In this document: positions 38,520-46,950 of the stretch, piece by piece
How positions within the stretch are numbered: position 1 is the stretch's first letter
How the letters are laid out: each line of letters opens with the position of its first letter
Assembly: GCF_003602235.1 (NCBI RefSeq)
Contig: NZ_QZVS01000085.1
Coordinates: 54,196 to 118,195 of the forward strand
Length of the DNA: 64,000 nt
Source: Cryobacterium melibiosiphilum
Lineage (GTDB): Bacteria > Actinomycetota > Actinomycetes > Actinomycetales > Microbacteriaceae
Direction of reading: 5' to 3'
Made by a program: the position numbers and the translations under genes
Notes under the pieces: model-generated
What the model saw: only the letters and a program-made list of their open reading frames with translations
What the model was told of the DNA's origin: nothing
The model's database searches: none

Positions 38520-39622
38520 TGGCGATTGCAGTCTCTGAGCAGATGGTCGAGGCGATCACTGGCGGATCATTCACCTCGGGCTATGTCGCAACCTTGACCG
38601 TCGATGGACAGGTCATGCTCACCGACGTGGAGCTGACCGGCGAGCTGGTGAGCGACTCGGGCGCGCTGGTCCTCACTCAGGGCTCGCTCACCCTGAACTA
38701 CACCGACGACGAGGGCCGTTCGATCGTCCCCACGGAGACGACATCCTGGCTCACCCCGTACGCCTCGTTCCTCGACATCTCCTATCGCGTGTCGAACTCA
38801 ATCTTCACGGAGACTGTCCTCCGCGGTCGCTTGAAAGTGGTCGGTGTCGGCGATCCTCAAGAGCGCAAGATTCGCTTTCAGGGCCGCATGATCACGGTCG
38901 GCTCGAGCGTGTCCGTGAGCGTGGCGGATGCTTTTCACACGACCGAGGAAGAGGTTTTCGAGGGCCCCGTCTCGCCGACCTACATGGATTCGGCATGGGC
39001 TGAACTCGCTCACCTGACTCTCCTGCCGGTTAGTCGATCGGTCCCGGATGTCTCCATTCCCCGCTCCGTGCTGTACGACGAAAACCGCCTCGATGCGGTC
39101 GGCGCTGTCGGTGATCTGCTCGGCGGCATCCCGTACATGACTCCGGCTGGTGAGGTGTCAGTGGCCCCCCTCGCGTGGGGCGACCCGGTGCTCACAATTC
39201 GGATGGGCCCGGGCGGCACGGCGAGCAAGATCGGCACCGACGCGCTGACCGATGCGGGCATCAAGAACAAGGTCATCGTCACGAGCTGGGATGACGACCA
39301 GGCGACAATCCTTGCCACCGCAGAGATTGCCTCAGGCCCACTCCGATGGGGCGGCGGTCTCGGGCGGCGCGCGTACAAGCTCTCATCCGAGTTCGTAACC
39401 ACTCAGGCTCAGGCGCAGGCGTGGGCGGATGAAACACTCCCGCAGGTGTCCAAGCTCAAGGCGATCGCCTACTCAATTCAGTGCGCCCCGGATCCGCGAG
39501 TGGAGGCCTGGGACGTGATCGAGTTCGAGAAGGACGGCGCGATTCTGCGCGGCCGGGTCGCGAAGATCACCCTCCCTCACCGCGGCCAGATGACCCTGAT
39601 CGTGAGCGTCATCAGTGGGTAA
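38519..39622 (+). CDS. minor tail protein (DUF5047-like)
   Basis: A 367-residue protein; ATG 38519 overlaps the previous stop. It has SGYVATLTVDGQVMLTDVELTGELVSDSGALVLTQGSLTLNY...WLTPYASFLDISYRV and SIPRSVLYDENRLDAVGAVGDLLGGIPYMTPAGEVSVAPL, consistent with actinophage baseplate/tail tip proteins. Confidence 0.7.
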   Translation: MAIAVSEQMVEAITGGSFTSGYVATLTVDGQVMLTDVELTGELVSDSGALVLTQGSLTLNYTDDEGRSIVPTETTSWLTPYASFLDISYRVSNSIFTETVLRGRLKVVGVGDPQERKIRFQGRMITVGSSVSVSVADAFHTTEEEVFEGPVSPTYMDSAWAELAHLTLLPVSRSVPDVSIPRSVLYDENRLDAVGAVGDLLGGIPYMTPAGEVSVAPLAWGDPVLTIRMGPGGTASKIGTDALTDAGIKNKVIVTSWDDDQATILATAEIASGPLRWGGGLGRRAYKLSSEFVTTQAQAQAWADETLPQVSKLKAIAYSIQCAPDPRVEAWDVIEFEKDGAILRGRVAKITLPHRGQMTLIVSVISG

Positions 39623-40514
39623 CGCCGATGTCGTCGCGCGCAAGCTCGAGGCGATCCCGACCATCTCCACGATGACGGCACGCTACGACTCGACCAATGC
39701 TGACGGCACGGTGAACGTCGATTTCGGCGCGGGCCTCGTGACGGTCTACTCGGCGGGGTTCTCGACTCCGCTCCCGGGCGCCGGCGTGCGTGTGCTGCGC
39801 CTCAACGGCTTCACGCTCATGCTCGGCGTGGTCAAGCCCCAGCCCTCCTATGGCGAGGTCATCGCGACGGGCACGCCGAACATCACGGTGCGCCTTACGA
39901 ACGGTGTTGAGCTTTCGCTGGCCTACCTGAATTCGTACCTCAATCCGGCGATCGGCGATGTCGTGCTGATCTCGTGGGAGGGGCACGGCATGGTGATTGG
40001 CTCGCCGACTGCGATCCCCGAGCCGCCGGTGGAATACGTTCCGCCGAACGATGCGGCGCCATCTCCAGCTTCGTCAGCGCGGGAGTTCGTGGCTGTCGAT
40101 TCAGGCAACTTCTACACGGGTGGCGGCTGGAATTACACCGATCCATGGAGTAGCGCGAGCAACACCGGCGCGTTCTTCCACAACGACATCGCGGGCAGTA
40201 TCCCCGACTCGGCGGCGATCTCACTCGTGGAGTTCTACGTCACCGAGACCTACAACCAGCACCCCAACGTGCTGGCGAAGGTCGGCCTCCACTCGCTCAC
40301 CGGCAAGTCCGGGAATCCGAACATCCGAAACTCCGTGGATATCTCGGCGGGCACCGGCTGGAAGGTGCTCCCAAATTCGTTCGGCGATGCGCTCAAGACC
40401 GGTGCGGCTCTCGGGCTCGGGTTCCCCACGGTCCCGGGCGGCGTGAGCTACCACAAATTCCGCGGTCGTGGCAGTGGCCCAGACGGCATGATCCGCATCA
40501 CTTTCAGCTCATAA
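39615..40514 (+). CDS. minor tail protein
   Basis: A 299-residue protein; GTG start overlaps the previous gene by 8 nt. Residues 1-120 resemble an OB-like tail domain (TARYDSTNADGTVNVDFGAGLVTVYSAGFSTPLPGAGVRVLRLNGFTLMLGVV...GDVVLISWEGHGMVIG). The C-terminal part (residues 150-299) is a beta sandwich probably exposed at the tip. Confidence 0.7.
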   Translation: MGNADVVARKLEAIPTISTMTARYDSTNADGTVNVDFGAGLVTVYSAGFSTPLPGAGVRVLRLNGFTLMLGVVKPQPSYGEVIATGTPNITVRLTNGVELSLAYLNSYLNPAIGDVVLISWEGHGMVIGSPTAIPEPPVEYVPPNDAAPSPASSAREFVAVDSGNFYTGGGWNYTDPWSSASNTGAFFHNDIAGSIPDSAAISLVEFYVTETYNQHPNVLAKVGLHSLTGKSGNPNIRNSVDISAGTGWKVLPNSFGDALKTGAALGLGFPTVPGGVSYHKFRGRGSGPDGMIRITFSS

Positions 40515-40518
40515 TTTC

Positions 40519-40540
40519 GGCCTCCACTGGGGGCCTTTTT
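40519..40540 (+). terminator. terminator within tail genes
   Basis: GGCCTCC (40519-40525) / GGGGGCC (40529-40535), ACT loop, then five T. The next gene's RBS GGAGG follows within 15 nt. Confidence 0.65.
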
Positions 40541-40553
40541 CTTTGGAGGCACC

Positions 40554-41045
40554 ATGGCACGCACAGGGAACAACACCCGAATCGCGGCACTCGGCACGTA
40601 TGGAGGCAGCCCTACGTTTGCGGCTGACCTTACCGAGATTGCAGGGGACGCCGCGAAGATCATCGGCGAAAGCGAATCGACAGTGAGCGCACTCCCCACC
40701 TCGGGCAACTGGCCGGGGCGGTGCATCTACGTGACCGCCACCAAGGCGCTCTACATCTCGGACGGCGGCACGGGCTGGCAGAAAATCACCGGCCTCACCC
40801 GCGCGGGTACCCACTCCGGCACGACCTCCCAGGGCGGCGACCTCTTCATCACGTTCGACCCGCCATTCACGAGCGTCTGCACTGGCCTCGTGGTGACCGA
40901 TAGCAATACGGGCGGCGGCATCGGTCCGGTCCCCTTGAAGGTTGTCTCCCGGACCGCGACCACTGGCACGGTTCGCGTCATGAATGGCAGCGCGGCCGTG
41001 GTCAGCTTCACGACCAGCTTCAATTACATCGCTTTCGGCGACTGA
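40554..41045 (+). CDS. minor tail / tip protein
   Basis: A 163-residue protein with CIYVTATKALYISDGGTGWQKITGLTRAGTHSGTTSQGGDLFITFDPPF, a pattern found in phage tail fibre-associated modules. Immediately upstream of the endolysin. GGAGG precedes ATG 40554. Confidence 0.6.
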   Translation: MARTGNNTRIAALGTYGGSPTFAADLTEIAGDAAKIIGESESTVSALPTSGNWPGRCIYVTATKALYISDGGTGWQKITGLTRAGTHSGTTSQGGDLFITFDPPFTSVCTGLVVTDSNTGGGIGPVPLKVVSRTATTGTVRVMNGSAAVVSFTTSFNYIAFGD

Positions 41046-41809
41046 TGATCCGCCTGATCCGCCCGGCGAATAAAGAGCCCGGGCGGCGTTACGGCGACCG
41101 GCCTGTCTCGGGTGTGTCCACGATCCGACATCTCGGCAATGACTACGGATGGGGATCCGGCTACCAGATCTACGCGGCGGCCGCGGGGGTGGTGCAGTTC
41201 GTGCGGTGGTCGGCCTCCACGCTGACCAACAACCGCAGCGGTGGCTACGGCAACTACATCATCGTCAACCACGGCAGCGGGATCCAGACCCTCTACGCGC
41301 ATCTACCCACGACGGCGCCACGCGTTCACGTCGGGCAGCAGGTCCACGCCGGCCAACTCATCGCCCTTATGGGCAACACGGGGAACGCGAGCGGCGCACA
41401 CCTCCATTTCGAGGTGCGCATCAACGGCTCAATCACCGACCCGAACCCGTACATCAGTGGCACCGCATCCACAGTCTCAGTCGAGGCCATTCCGATCACC
41501 GTTCAGAAAGTAGAAGACGACATGTTCACCGACGCCGACCGCGCAGCCCTTCACCAGGCCGCTCAGGCCAACAACCTCCCCGTGCTCGTGCGCACCCCCG
41601 CCAGCCCGAAGGTGTGGCTCTCGAACCTCGTCACCCGCCGCCTCGTAGACGACGAGGGCCAACTTGCCGCCGTGCAGAGCAGCCTTGCCGGGCGTGGCCT
41701 GGATTCCGGCGTGAATACCGTCGCAGCGCTCGATGTCTTCGGCGTCGCTGTGCTCACCGATGCCGAGAAGGCCACGCTCACCGCCGGGCAGATCGCGGGC
41801 ACCGAGTGA
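41045..41809 (+). CDS. endolysin, M23 peptidase
   Basis: A 254-residue protein. HLGNDYG (His 29, Asp 33) and HLHFEV (about 119-124) are the zinc ligands of M23 lysostaphin-type endopeptidases, which cut peptidoglycan cross-bridges. VNHGSGIQTLYAHLPTTAPRVHVGQQVHAGQLIALMGNTGNASG is typical. Residues 160-254 form a separate C-terminal region with DADRAALHQAAQANNLPVLVR. No signal peptide, so export needs a holin. Confidence 0.88.
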   Translation: MIRLIRPANKEPGRRYGDRPVSGVSTIRHLGNDYGWGSGYQIYAAAAGVVQFVRWSASTLTNNRSGGYGNYIIVNHGSGIQTLYAHLPTTAPRVHVGQQVHAGQLIALMGNTGNASGAHLHFEVRINGSITDPNPYISGTASTVSVEAIPITVQKVEDDMFTDADRAALHQAAQANNLPVLVRTPASPKVWLSNLVTRRLVDDEGQLAAVQSSLAGRGLDSGVNTVAALDVFGVAVLTDAEKATLTAGQIAGTE

Positions 41810-41898
41810 TGCGCTGCCGACACGATCCCCAGTCCACGTGCGGCCATGACAGCAACTGCGATTCATGCCAGCACCCGACCACCCCTCGCGATGCCTGA
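41809..41898 (+). CDS. 29-residue Cys-rich peptide
   Basis: TGATG overlap after the endolysin; product MRCRHDPQSTCGHDSNCDSCQHPTTPRDA with four Cys and three His. It overlaps the next gene in another frame. It may be a real zinc-binding peptide or a chance frame. Confidence 0.35.
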   Translation: MRCRHDPQSTCGHDSNCDSCQHPTTPRDA

Positions 41899-42316
41899 TT
41901 GGGGCGCGCTGTTCGGCGATACGCCGGCGGCTGAGGTGGCCGTCTGGCTGTTCGCCGCGTTCATCGTCGTGAGCCTGCTCATAAAGGTGTGGCCGTTCCT
42001 ATCCAAGCTCGTGGCCCTGGGGAATGCGCTGCCCTCGCTGACGGCGCTGCCTGCTTTCATGGCACGCACCGACGAGACGCTCGCCGCTCAGACGAAGACG
42101 ATGGCTGCGCATGATCTGAAAATCAGCGAGATCCACCACGAGGTCAACTACAACAACGGCTCATCCGTGAAAGACGCCGTGGAGCGGGTCGAGCTCGGCG
42201 TCAAGGGGCTTTATGACCGCGTGGACGCCTCGGATGCTGCCGCCGACCTGCTCCACAAGGACATCGAAGATACCCGCCCGCACCCCCCGACAATTCCGTT
42301 CGCTCCGAAGGAGTAA
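41846..42316 (+). CDS. membrane protein with coiled coil, lysis cassette
   Basis: A 156-residue protein (140 if ATG 41891 is used). One transmembrane helix (AAEVAVWLFAAFIVVSLLIKVWPFLSKLV) is followed by a helical part with DETLAAQTKTMAAHDLKISEIHHEVNYNNGSSVKDAVERVELGVKGLYDRVDASDAAADLLHKDI. Similar proteins occur beside holins in actinophages and may be a spanin-like or antiholin factor (inferred). Confidence 0.6.
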   Translation: MTATAIHASTRPPLAMPDWGALFGDTPAAEVAVWLFAAFIVVSLLIKVWPFLSKLVALGNALPSLTALPAFMARTDETLAAQTKTMAAHDLKISEIHHEVNYNNGSSVKDAVERVELGVKGLYDRVDASDAAADLLHKDIEDTRPHPPTIPFAPKE

Positions 42317-42319
42317 CCC

Positions 42320-42517
42320 ATGATCAAGAACCCCGCCGCCTACGTCAAGGCCTACGCCGCATGGATCGGTGGCGTCCTGTCCGCCACGATCCTCGCCGCC
42401 CCCGCGATTGGCATCGACATCCCGCCGTATCTGGCGCTCGTGTCGATCGTCATCACGGCCATCTCTGTGCAGGCGCTCCCGAATGCCGCGGTCACTACCG
42501 GCGATCACGCCGCGTAA
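42320..42517 (+). CDS. holin candidate
   Basis: A 65-residue protein three bases after the previous gene. It has two hydrophobic stretches (AYAAWIGGVLSATILAAPAIGI and LALVSIVITAISVQALP), a short basic N-terminus and lies after the endolysin. These traits fit a small class II holin. The identification rests on size, topology and position. Confidence 0.65.
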   Translation: MIKNPAAYVKAYAAWIGGVLSATILAAPAIGIDIPPYLALVSIVITAISVQALPNAAVTTGDHAA

Positions 42518-42540
42518 CCCCTCTAACACCCGATCCACCC

Positions 42541-42560
42541 GGCCCTTTCATGGGCCTTTT
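42541..42560 (+). terminator. terminator after the lysis genes
   Basis: GGCCC (42541-42545) / GGGCC (42552-42556), then TTTTC. Short stem; the RBS of the fibre gene (AAGGAG) follows. Confidence 0.5.
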
Positions 42561-42578
42561 CTGTTTTAAGGAGCATTC

Positions 42579-44816
42579 GTGGCTACCCTCACCACCCCAC
42601 CCCTACTCACCGATTCGCTCGGCGTGCCGGCCAATGGCACAATTGCGGTGCGCGCGCTGACCCCGTTCATGTACAACGGCAAGCTGATCACGGGCGTGAC
42701 TGCTCGTGGAGTTATCGTCAACGGCGAATTCTTTGCCGCTGACGGAGTGACCGCGCTCGACCTGCCCGTCACCCCCACCGGAGTCGCCCTCGACATCTGG
42801 GTCACCCTCAAGGGTTGGGTCGACGGCCGCCCGCAGGATGTCGCCCTGACCAAGCGCACCGTCTCGGTTGCCGATCAGGCGACCGTGACGTGGCTTGCAG
42901 GCGACGGGCTTGTGGGCGGCATTGTGGATGTCGTGGATGCGTTCACCTACGTCAAGGGCGACTTCATCGTCAGCTCGGACATGGCGATGATCCTCGCGGC
43001 CGCCGATGTCGTCTCGGCGTCGATCCTGGCTTCGGCTCAGAGCGCCACCGATGCGGGCACGTCGGCAACTGCGGCAGGCACCTCGGCGACCAACGCGGCA
43101 ACCTCGGCAACCGCAGCGGGTACGGCCCTCGCCGCGATTCCCGAAACCATCTCCACCGAGATCTCGCAGTACGTCTCGGCGGCGTCGACTTCCGCAACCG
43201 ACGCGGCAGCCTCCGCAGCCCTCGCGATCGCCCCGACGACCGAGGTTGTCTCGGCCATTTTCGCGGACAAGACCAGCGCTCCGAGTATTGAACTATCTAA
43301 CACTATTGACGGGGCTCAGGCTTCCAACGCGTTTCCGGCCCGCAAGCTGGCTACCAAGCTCAACACACGCGCCACCCTTGGCACCGTGCAACGCGCCCGC
43401 GTCTTGGCTTTCGGTGACAGCATCGGGCTCTTCAAATGGCACATGCTCTACAAGCTGCTCGACAGGTCTTTTGGCGGTCGTGACAGCTGCGGCGCAGTTA
43501 TCGGTGCTGGCCCGAGTGGCACTGGCTGGTCGGTTCCGGGTGTCGGGCACGTTGCATCCTCTGGGACGATCACCAACCAGACCTCAGCTTTCGACGCTTG
43601 GCCCTCTGGACTGGTTGACTCCTACGCCACAGGAGCGACCAAGAGCTACGGCATTCTCGGCAGCAATCCGACATGGGACACAGCCAAGGTCTACTACGTC
43701 AAGGAGTCTGGCGCGGGCACGTTCAAAGTTCAGATTGACGGCGTGGATGAGTCTGGATTCACCAGCGTAAGCGCGGCGGGAACTGGCCTAGGAATCATCA
43801 CGATCACGCGCGGCACCGCGGCATCCCGTGCTGTCAGGATCGTCAACCTGACGGGCACCCACCGGATCGTCGGTACCTCGTTTGAGGACAGCACGCAGGC
43901 GGGCGTCCTGTTCGCCAACGTGTCACAGGGCGGCATTGCCCTCGACCAGCAAACCACCCAAGGTTACGCAAACTTCCAAACGTTCCTGGCTGACTTCAAC
44001 CCGGACCTCATCACGTTCGAGATGAAAGAAAACAGCAGCTACCTCGCGGCCAAAATGGAGCAGCTTCTCACTGTAATCGACGCGGGCGCACCGGTCGCAA
44101 CGTTCGTCGGTATCGGCTCAACCCCGATTGCCGTGAACGACGCCGATCAGGTCATCCAAAATGCGCAAATCCGCGCCGCATGTCTCGCCCACGGAAAGGT
44201 GTATTGGGACGGCTACGCTCCCTTTGGTTCCTACGCTGCGATCAATGCGCTCGGTTGGGCGGGCGATGGTATCCACGTCGCAGAGGCCGCCTCTAGTTTT
44301 CTGTCCGGACTCATGGCCCGCGACCTCGGACTGTTCGACCACGCCGGGTCCGAACGACCGTTCAACGTGAACGCACTCAAGGTCACTGTGCAGGAAAAGA
44401 TCGTGCTCGGGCGGCTCGGCAACCTCACGGTCACCGGCTCAGACGTGGTGCTTGACGCCTCGGGCAACTTTACCGTGTCAGGTACCAACGGGGTCGTTCT
44501 GCGCATCCCTGCAGGCGGCGGGACGGCCAACGCGGTCGTGCCCAACACGGCCCAGATTGGACTTGGCAATTCGCGCTGGACAGCCGACACCAACGGCATC
44601 TCTTCCAAGAACCCGGCCGGTAGTGGCGATGCAAACGTGAACGGCAAGCAGATCATCGCAATCTCACAGGGCCTCCGCACGCTACCGGTGGCAACTGGTT
44701 CAAGACCCTCAGGCGGCGTGGTCGGTGACGGAACAATGCTCGTTGACTCAACCCTGAATAAGCCAATCTGGTGGGTAAATGGAGCGTGGCGCGATGCTAC
44801 GGGAACAGCCGTCTAG
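42579..44816 (+). CDS. tail fibre/spike with SGNH-hydrolase domain
   Basis: A 745-residue protein from GTG 42579 after AAGGAG. Residues 1-120 form an attachment domain (PPLLTDSLGVPANGTIAVRALTPFMYNGKLITGVTARGVIVNGEFF). Residues 145-230 are an Ala/Thr/Ser repeat (ATDAGTSATAAGTSATNAATSATAAG) likely to form a trimeric coil. Residues 275-590 contain FGDSIG (nucleophile Ser near 281) and DGIHV near 562, the first and last blocks of SGNH hydrolases. It may deacetylate host cell-wall glycans during adsorption. Confidence 0.8.
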   Translation: MATLTTPPLLTDSLGVPANGTIAVRALTPFMYNGKLITGVTARGVIVNGEFFAADGVTALDLPVTPTGVALDIWVTLKGWVDGRPQDVALTKRTVSVADQATVTWLAGDGLVGGIVDVVDAFTYVKGDFIVSSDMAMILAAADVVSASILASAQSATDAGTSATAAGTSATNAATSATAAGTALAAIPETISTEISQYVSAASTSATDAAASAALAIAPTTEVVSAIFADKTSAPSIELSNTIDGAQASNAFPARKLATKLNTRATLGTVQRARVLAFGDSIGLFKWHMLYKLLDRSFGGRDSCGAVIGAGPSGTGWSVPGVGHVASSGTITNQTSAFDAWPSGLVDSYATGATKSYGILGSNPTWDTAKVYYVKESGAGTFKVQIDGVDESGFTSVSAAGTGLGIITITRGTAASRAVRIVNLTGTHRIVGTSFEDSTQAGVLFANVSQGGIALDQQTTQGYANFQTFLADFNPDLITFEMKENSSYLAAKMEQLLTVIDAGAPVATFVGIGSTPIAVNDADQVIQNAQIRAACLAHGKVYWDGYAPFGSYAAINALGWAGDGIHVAEAASSFLSGLMARDLGLFDHAGSERPFNVNALKVTVQEKIVLGRLGNLTVTGSDVVLDASGNFTVSGTNGVVLRIPAGGGTANAVVPNTAQIGLGNSRWTADTNGISSKNPAGSGDANVNGKQIIAISQGLRTLPVATGSRPSGGVVGDGTMLVDSTLNKPIWWVNGAWRDATGTAV

Positions 44817-44823
44817 CGATCCG

Positions 44824-45570
44824 CTAGGTGGTGGCCGCGGTGAGATGGGGCAGCATCAGCGTCGCGATGTAGGTGCGACCCTCATCGCTTGGATGTACCC
44901 CGTCCGAACCGATGAGGGACGCGTTCTCGTTGAAGAACCACCCCTCCGCAATCGCGTCAACATACATCCCACCAAAACCATCAACTGACGCACGCAGCTC
45001 GTCATTCAGGGTTTCAATGGACGACGGAACATTCTCATCCGTCCACACCGGACCGACAACAACGAGCTTCGCGGATGGAGCGAGCGCCAAAGCTTCGACA
45101 TAGGCCGCTGTTGCCGCCGCTCCTACGTTGCCTTGTCCGGCGTCGTTTCGGCTTCCGAAAAACACAACGACGTCGGTCTTGTCACTAACCATGTCCACGA
45201 CATGCTCACCGAACACCGAGTCGGAGAGACCGCGGGTGACATATCCGGACCCACCTAACGAGCTGATACTGGCGGTTGCTGCCACAGGCATCTGACCCGT
45301 GACGGCAGAAACCCAGTCACTCGATTCGCTGGCAGCAAGGTATGAGTCACCAATGAATGCCAACGCTGTTACTTCGACAACAGCTGCGGGCGGCTCCTCT
45401 GCAGCTGCCGGTGGGCGCACATACGTTGACTCAGGCGCACGGTTCGCGCTGACTGCCAGGAACGCTAGAGCAATGGCAACAACGCCGCCGACTCCTACCG
45501 CTCCGAGAACCCATTTCGGTGTTCCAACTGTTCGATTGCGCCGATTGCTGCGTTTCTTCCCCCGTGACAT
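44824..45570 (-). CDS. membrane-anchored SGNH hydrolase, lysogenic conversion candidate
   Basis: A 248-residue protein. Basic N-terminus (SRGKKRSNRRNR), one transmembrane segment (WVLGAVGVGGVVAIALAFLAVSANRA), then an extracellular SGNH domain: FIGDSYLA (Ser), FFGSRNDAG (Asn), DGVHPSD (Asp, His). It is antisense to the late genes and convergent with the fibre gene, as for genes expressed in the lysogen. It may change surface acyl groups that the phage uses. Confidence 0.8.
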   Translation of the reverse strand: MSRGKKRSNRRNRTVGTPKWVLGAVGVGGVVAIALAFLAVSANRAPESTYVRPPAAAEEPPAAVVEVTALAFIGDSYLAASESSDWVSAVTGQMPVAATASISSLGGSGYVTRGLSDSVFGEHVVDMVSDKTDVVVFFGSRNDAGQGNVGAAATAAYVEALALAPSAKLVVVGPVWTDENVPSSIETLNDELRASVDGFGGMYVDAIAEGWFFNENASLIGSDGVHPSDEGRTYIATLMLPHLTAATT

Positions 45571-45690
45571 GCCACTGAGCCTATCGCCACGACGGTTACG
45601 GGATGGTAACGGAACCCGTCACCCTCGCCCAGAAAGCCGAACAATGATCAGGGACAGCCGACGCGCTCGACCCTGATCCGACGTGCAAAA

Positions 45691-45726
45691 AAGCCCCCGA
45701 TCTCGCCATGAGATTGGGGGCTTTTT
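45691..45726. terminator. bidirectional terminator
   Basis: GCCCCCGATCTC (45693-45704) / GAGATTGGGGGC (45710-45721), one G-T pair, with A6 before and T5 after. It can stop transcription in both directions and separates the hydrolase gene from the HNH cassette. Confidence 0.8.
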
Positions 45727-45763
45727 CGCGTCTCAGACCAGAGGGATTAGAACACGCTTCTGG

Positions 45764-45845
45764 TAGAATTGAGGCAGCACTACGAGGACTTAGGAATCCC
45801 CGTAGCGCCTGACCCACGAATCGCTTCTACCGATTGGAGGGCTCC
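45764..45845 (+). promoter_or_regulatory. HNH-cassette leader, copy C
   Basis: TGG-TAGAAT (45764-45769) looks like an extended -10. Hairpin 1 is CTACG (45780-45784) / CGTAG (45801-45805) enclosing GGA/TCC, unrelated in sequence to copies A and B but in the same place. CCTGACCC-ACGAATCG follows; hairpin 2 is AATCG/CGATT, then GGAGGG (45836-45841), 4 nt before TTG 45846. The box-to-RBS distance is 2 nt shorter than in copies A and B. Confidence 0.65.
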
Positions 45846-46451
45846 TTGCAGCCTACCCTTTTTGACCCGTTCACCCCGCGCCAGATCAACCGCCAGGCGT
45901 ACGTACTAAAGCGCATCAAGCGCATTCAGGCAGTCGAGGGATTTACCCCCTGCTGGGTCTGGCAGTTGAAGCCAGACAAGCACGGCTACGGCTACGGCAC
46001 AGACACCAAGGCCACGGGTGGCTCGGCCCGTGCGGCGTACCGAATCAGCTACCAAGCGTTCGTCGGTCCAATCCCGGACGGCTTGCACGTCGACCATCTC
46101 TGCAACAACCGAATCTGCGTAAACCCGAGTCACCTCGAACCGGTCGCCCAGCGAGAGAATTGCCTGCGTGCAGTGGAGCGCGATTACGTCAATGGAACCG
46201 GCCACTGGGACCAGCTTGAAGTCTGTCGCCGCGGCCTCCACCCCATGAGCGGGACGAACCTCCTGACCGACTTCCACGGCGGGCGCTGGCATCGCGGGTG
46301 CCGGGCGTGCCAATCTGCGCAAGCCGCGATCTACCGGGCCGAACACCCCGAGGCCGAGTTGCGAGGTCGACGCGCCAGACAAGCAAGAGACCGCGCCAAG
46401 ACCGCAGAGCGCAAGGCGGCGCGAAAGCTCGCCAAGCTCAATGCCGCGTAG
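45846..46451 (+). CDS. HNH endonuclease (HNH_3 type) of a leader-bearing cassette
   Basis: A 201-residue protein. The core is CWVWQLKPDKHGYGYG...AAYRISYQAFVGPIPDGLHVDHLCNNRICVNPSHLEPVAQRENCLRA, a complete HNH_3 nuclease; a second CRRGLHPMSGTNLL...RGCRACQSAQ part and a basic Ala/Arg/Lys tail follow. The TTG at 45846 is chosen for GGAGGG 4 nt upstream; TTG 45834 lies within the RBS. Terminators flank the whole cassette. Confidence 0.82.
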   Translation: MQPTLFDPFTPRQINRQAYVLKRIKRIQAVEGFTPCWVWQLKPDKHGYGYGTDTKATGGSARAAYRISYQAFVGPIPDGLHVDHLCNNRICVNPSHLEPVAQRENCLRAVERDYVNGTGHWDQLEVCRRGLHPMSGTNLLTDFHGGRWHRGCRACQSAQAAIYRAEHPEAELRGRRARQARDRAKTAERKAARKLAKLNAA

Positions 46452-46465
46452 CCTGAAACACGAAT

Positions 46466-46502
46466 GCCCCGTCGACCTTCACTGGTCGGCGGGGCGTTTT
46501 TT
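46466..46502. terminator. terminator after the HNH cassette
   Basis: Twelve-bp stem 46466-46477 / 46484-46495 with loop TTCACT and GTTTTTT. It lies between the HNH gene and a convergent small HTH gene. Confidence 0.8.
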
Positions 46503-46512
46503 CGTGCGCCTG

Positions 46513-46770
46513 CTACTGCCCGAACCGCTCGTGCGCCGACTGCCGGGTCACCCCGAGCGCGTCGCCGATCTCCTGCCAGGTGCGACCTTCTGCGCGGGCC
46601 TGAGAGATGATGGCGCGGCGTGCGTTGGTGGCGTGGAGTTCGACCATTATTGCGGCCCGGATCATGTCGAGGGTGTCGGTGCGGGTGGAGACGAATTCGG
46701 CGGCGTTGATCAGGTTGTCTAGGGCGGCGGATCGGGCGAGGGTGAATGTGTTGAGGTCGGGGGTTGTCAT
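46513..46770 (-). CDS. small HTH protein at the prophage edge
   Basis: An 85-residue protein. The C-terminal ATNARRAIISQARAEGRTWQEIGDALGVTRQSAHERFGQ is a typical helix-turn-helix of small actinobacterial regulators; the N-terminus is helical. It is the last gene before the tRNA and is read away from it. A 7-bp palindrome lies upstream. It could be a lysogeny regulator or excisionase-like protein; the latter is weakly supported. Confidence 0.65.
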   Translation of the reverse strand: MTTPDLNTFTLARSAALDNLINAAEFVSTRTDTLDMIRAAIMVELHATNARRAIISQARAEGRTWQEIGDALGVTRQSAHERFGQ

Positions 46771-46780
46771 GACCTCATAT

Positions 46781-46799
46781 TGTCAGGGTGAACCTGACA
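46781..46799. promoter_or_regulatory. operator-like palindrome upstream of the small HTH gene
   Basis: TGTCAGG (46781-46787) / CCTGACA (46793-46799), perfect 7-bp arms with a 5-bp spacer, 11 bp before the ATG. It fits autoregulation by the HTH protein. Confidence 0.55.
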
Positions 46800-46879
46800 G
46801 AACTAGGCCCCTGTTTGGGGAGCTTTTGGGTAAGCACGGCTCACGGGAAAACTTTGAATCATTTCCCAATTTTCTCTTG

Positions 46880-46903
46880 ATGGCTACCATCATGGCTACC
46901 ATC
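46880..46903 (+). repeat. tandem 12-bp repeat near the attachment site
   Basis: ATGGCTACCATC occurs twice back to back (46880-46891, 46892-46903), about 50 bp from the tRNA. Such repeats beside att cores are often arm-type integrase sites. The remaining 46800-46950 region contains no gene. Confidence 0.55.
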
Positions 46904-46950
46904 ACCAGATTCCTTAGCTCCAGATGCCCCCGCATCCCAGTGATTCATTG

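Noticed and set aside
42970..43770. Ser/Arg-rich frames across the tail fibre repeat
   Set aside because: Alternative phases of the Ala/Thr/Ser-coding repeat; the fibre frame is continuous with domains on both sides.
44824..46451. Insertion sequence or transposon at the prophage right end
   Set aside because: No transposase, terminal inverted repeats or target duplication; the genes are flanked by terminators only.
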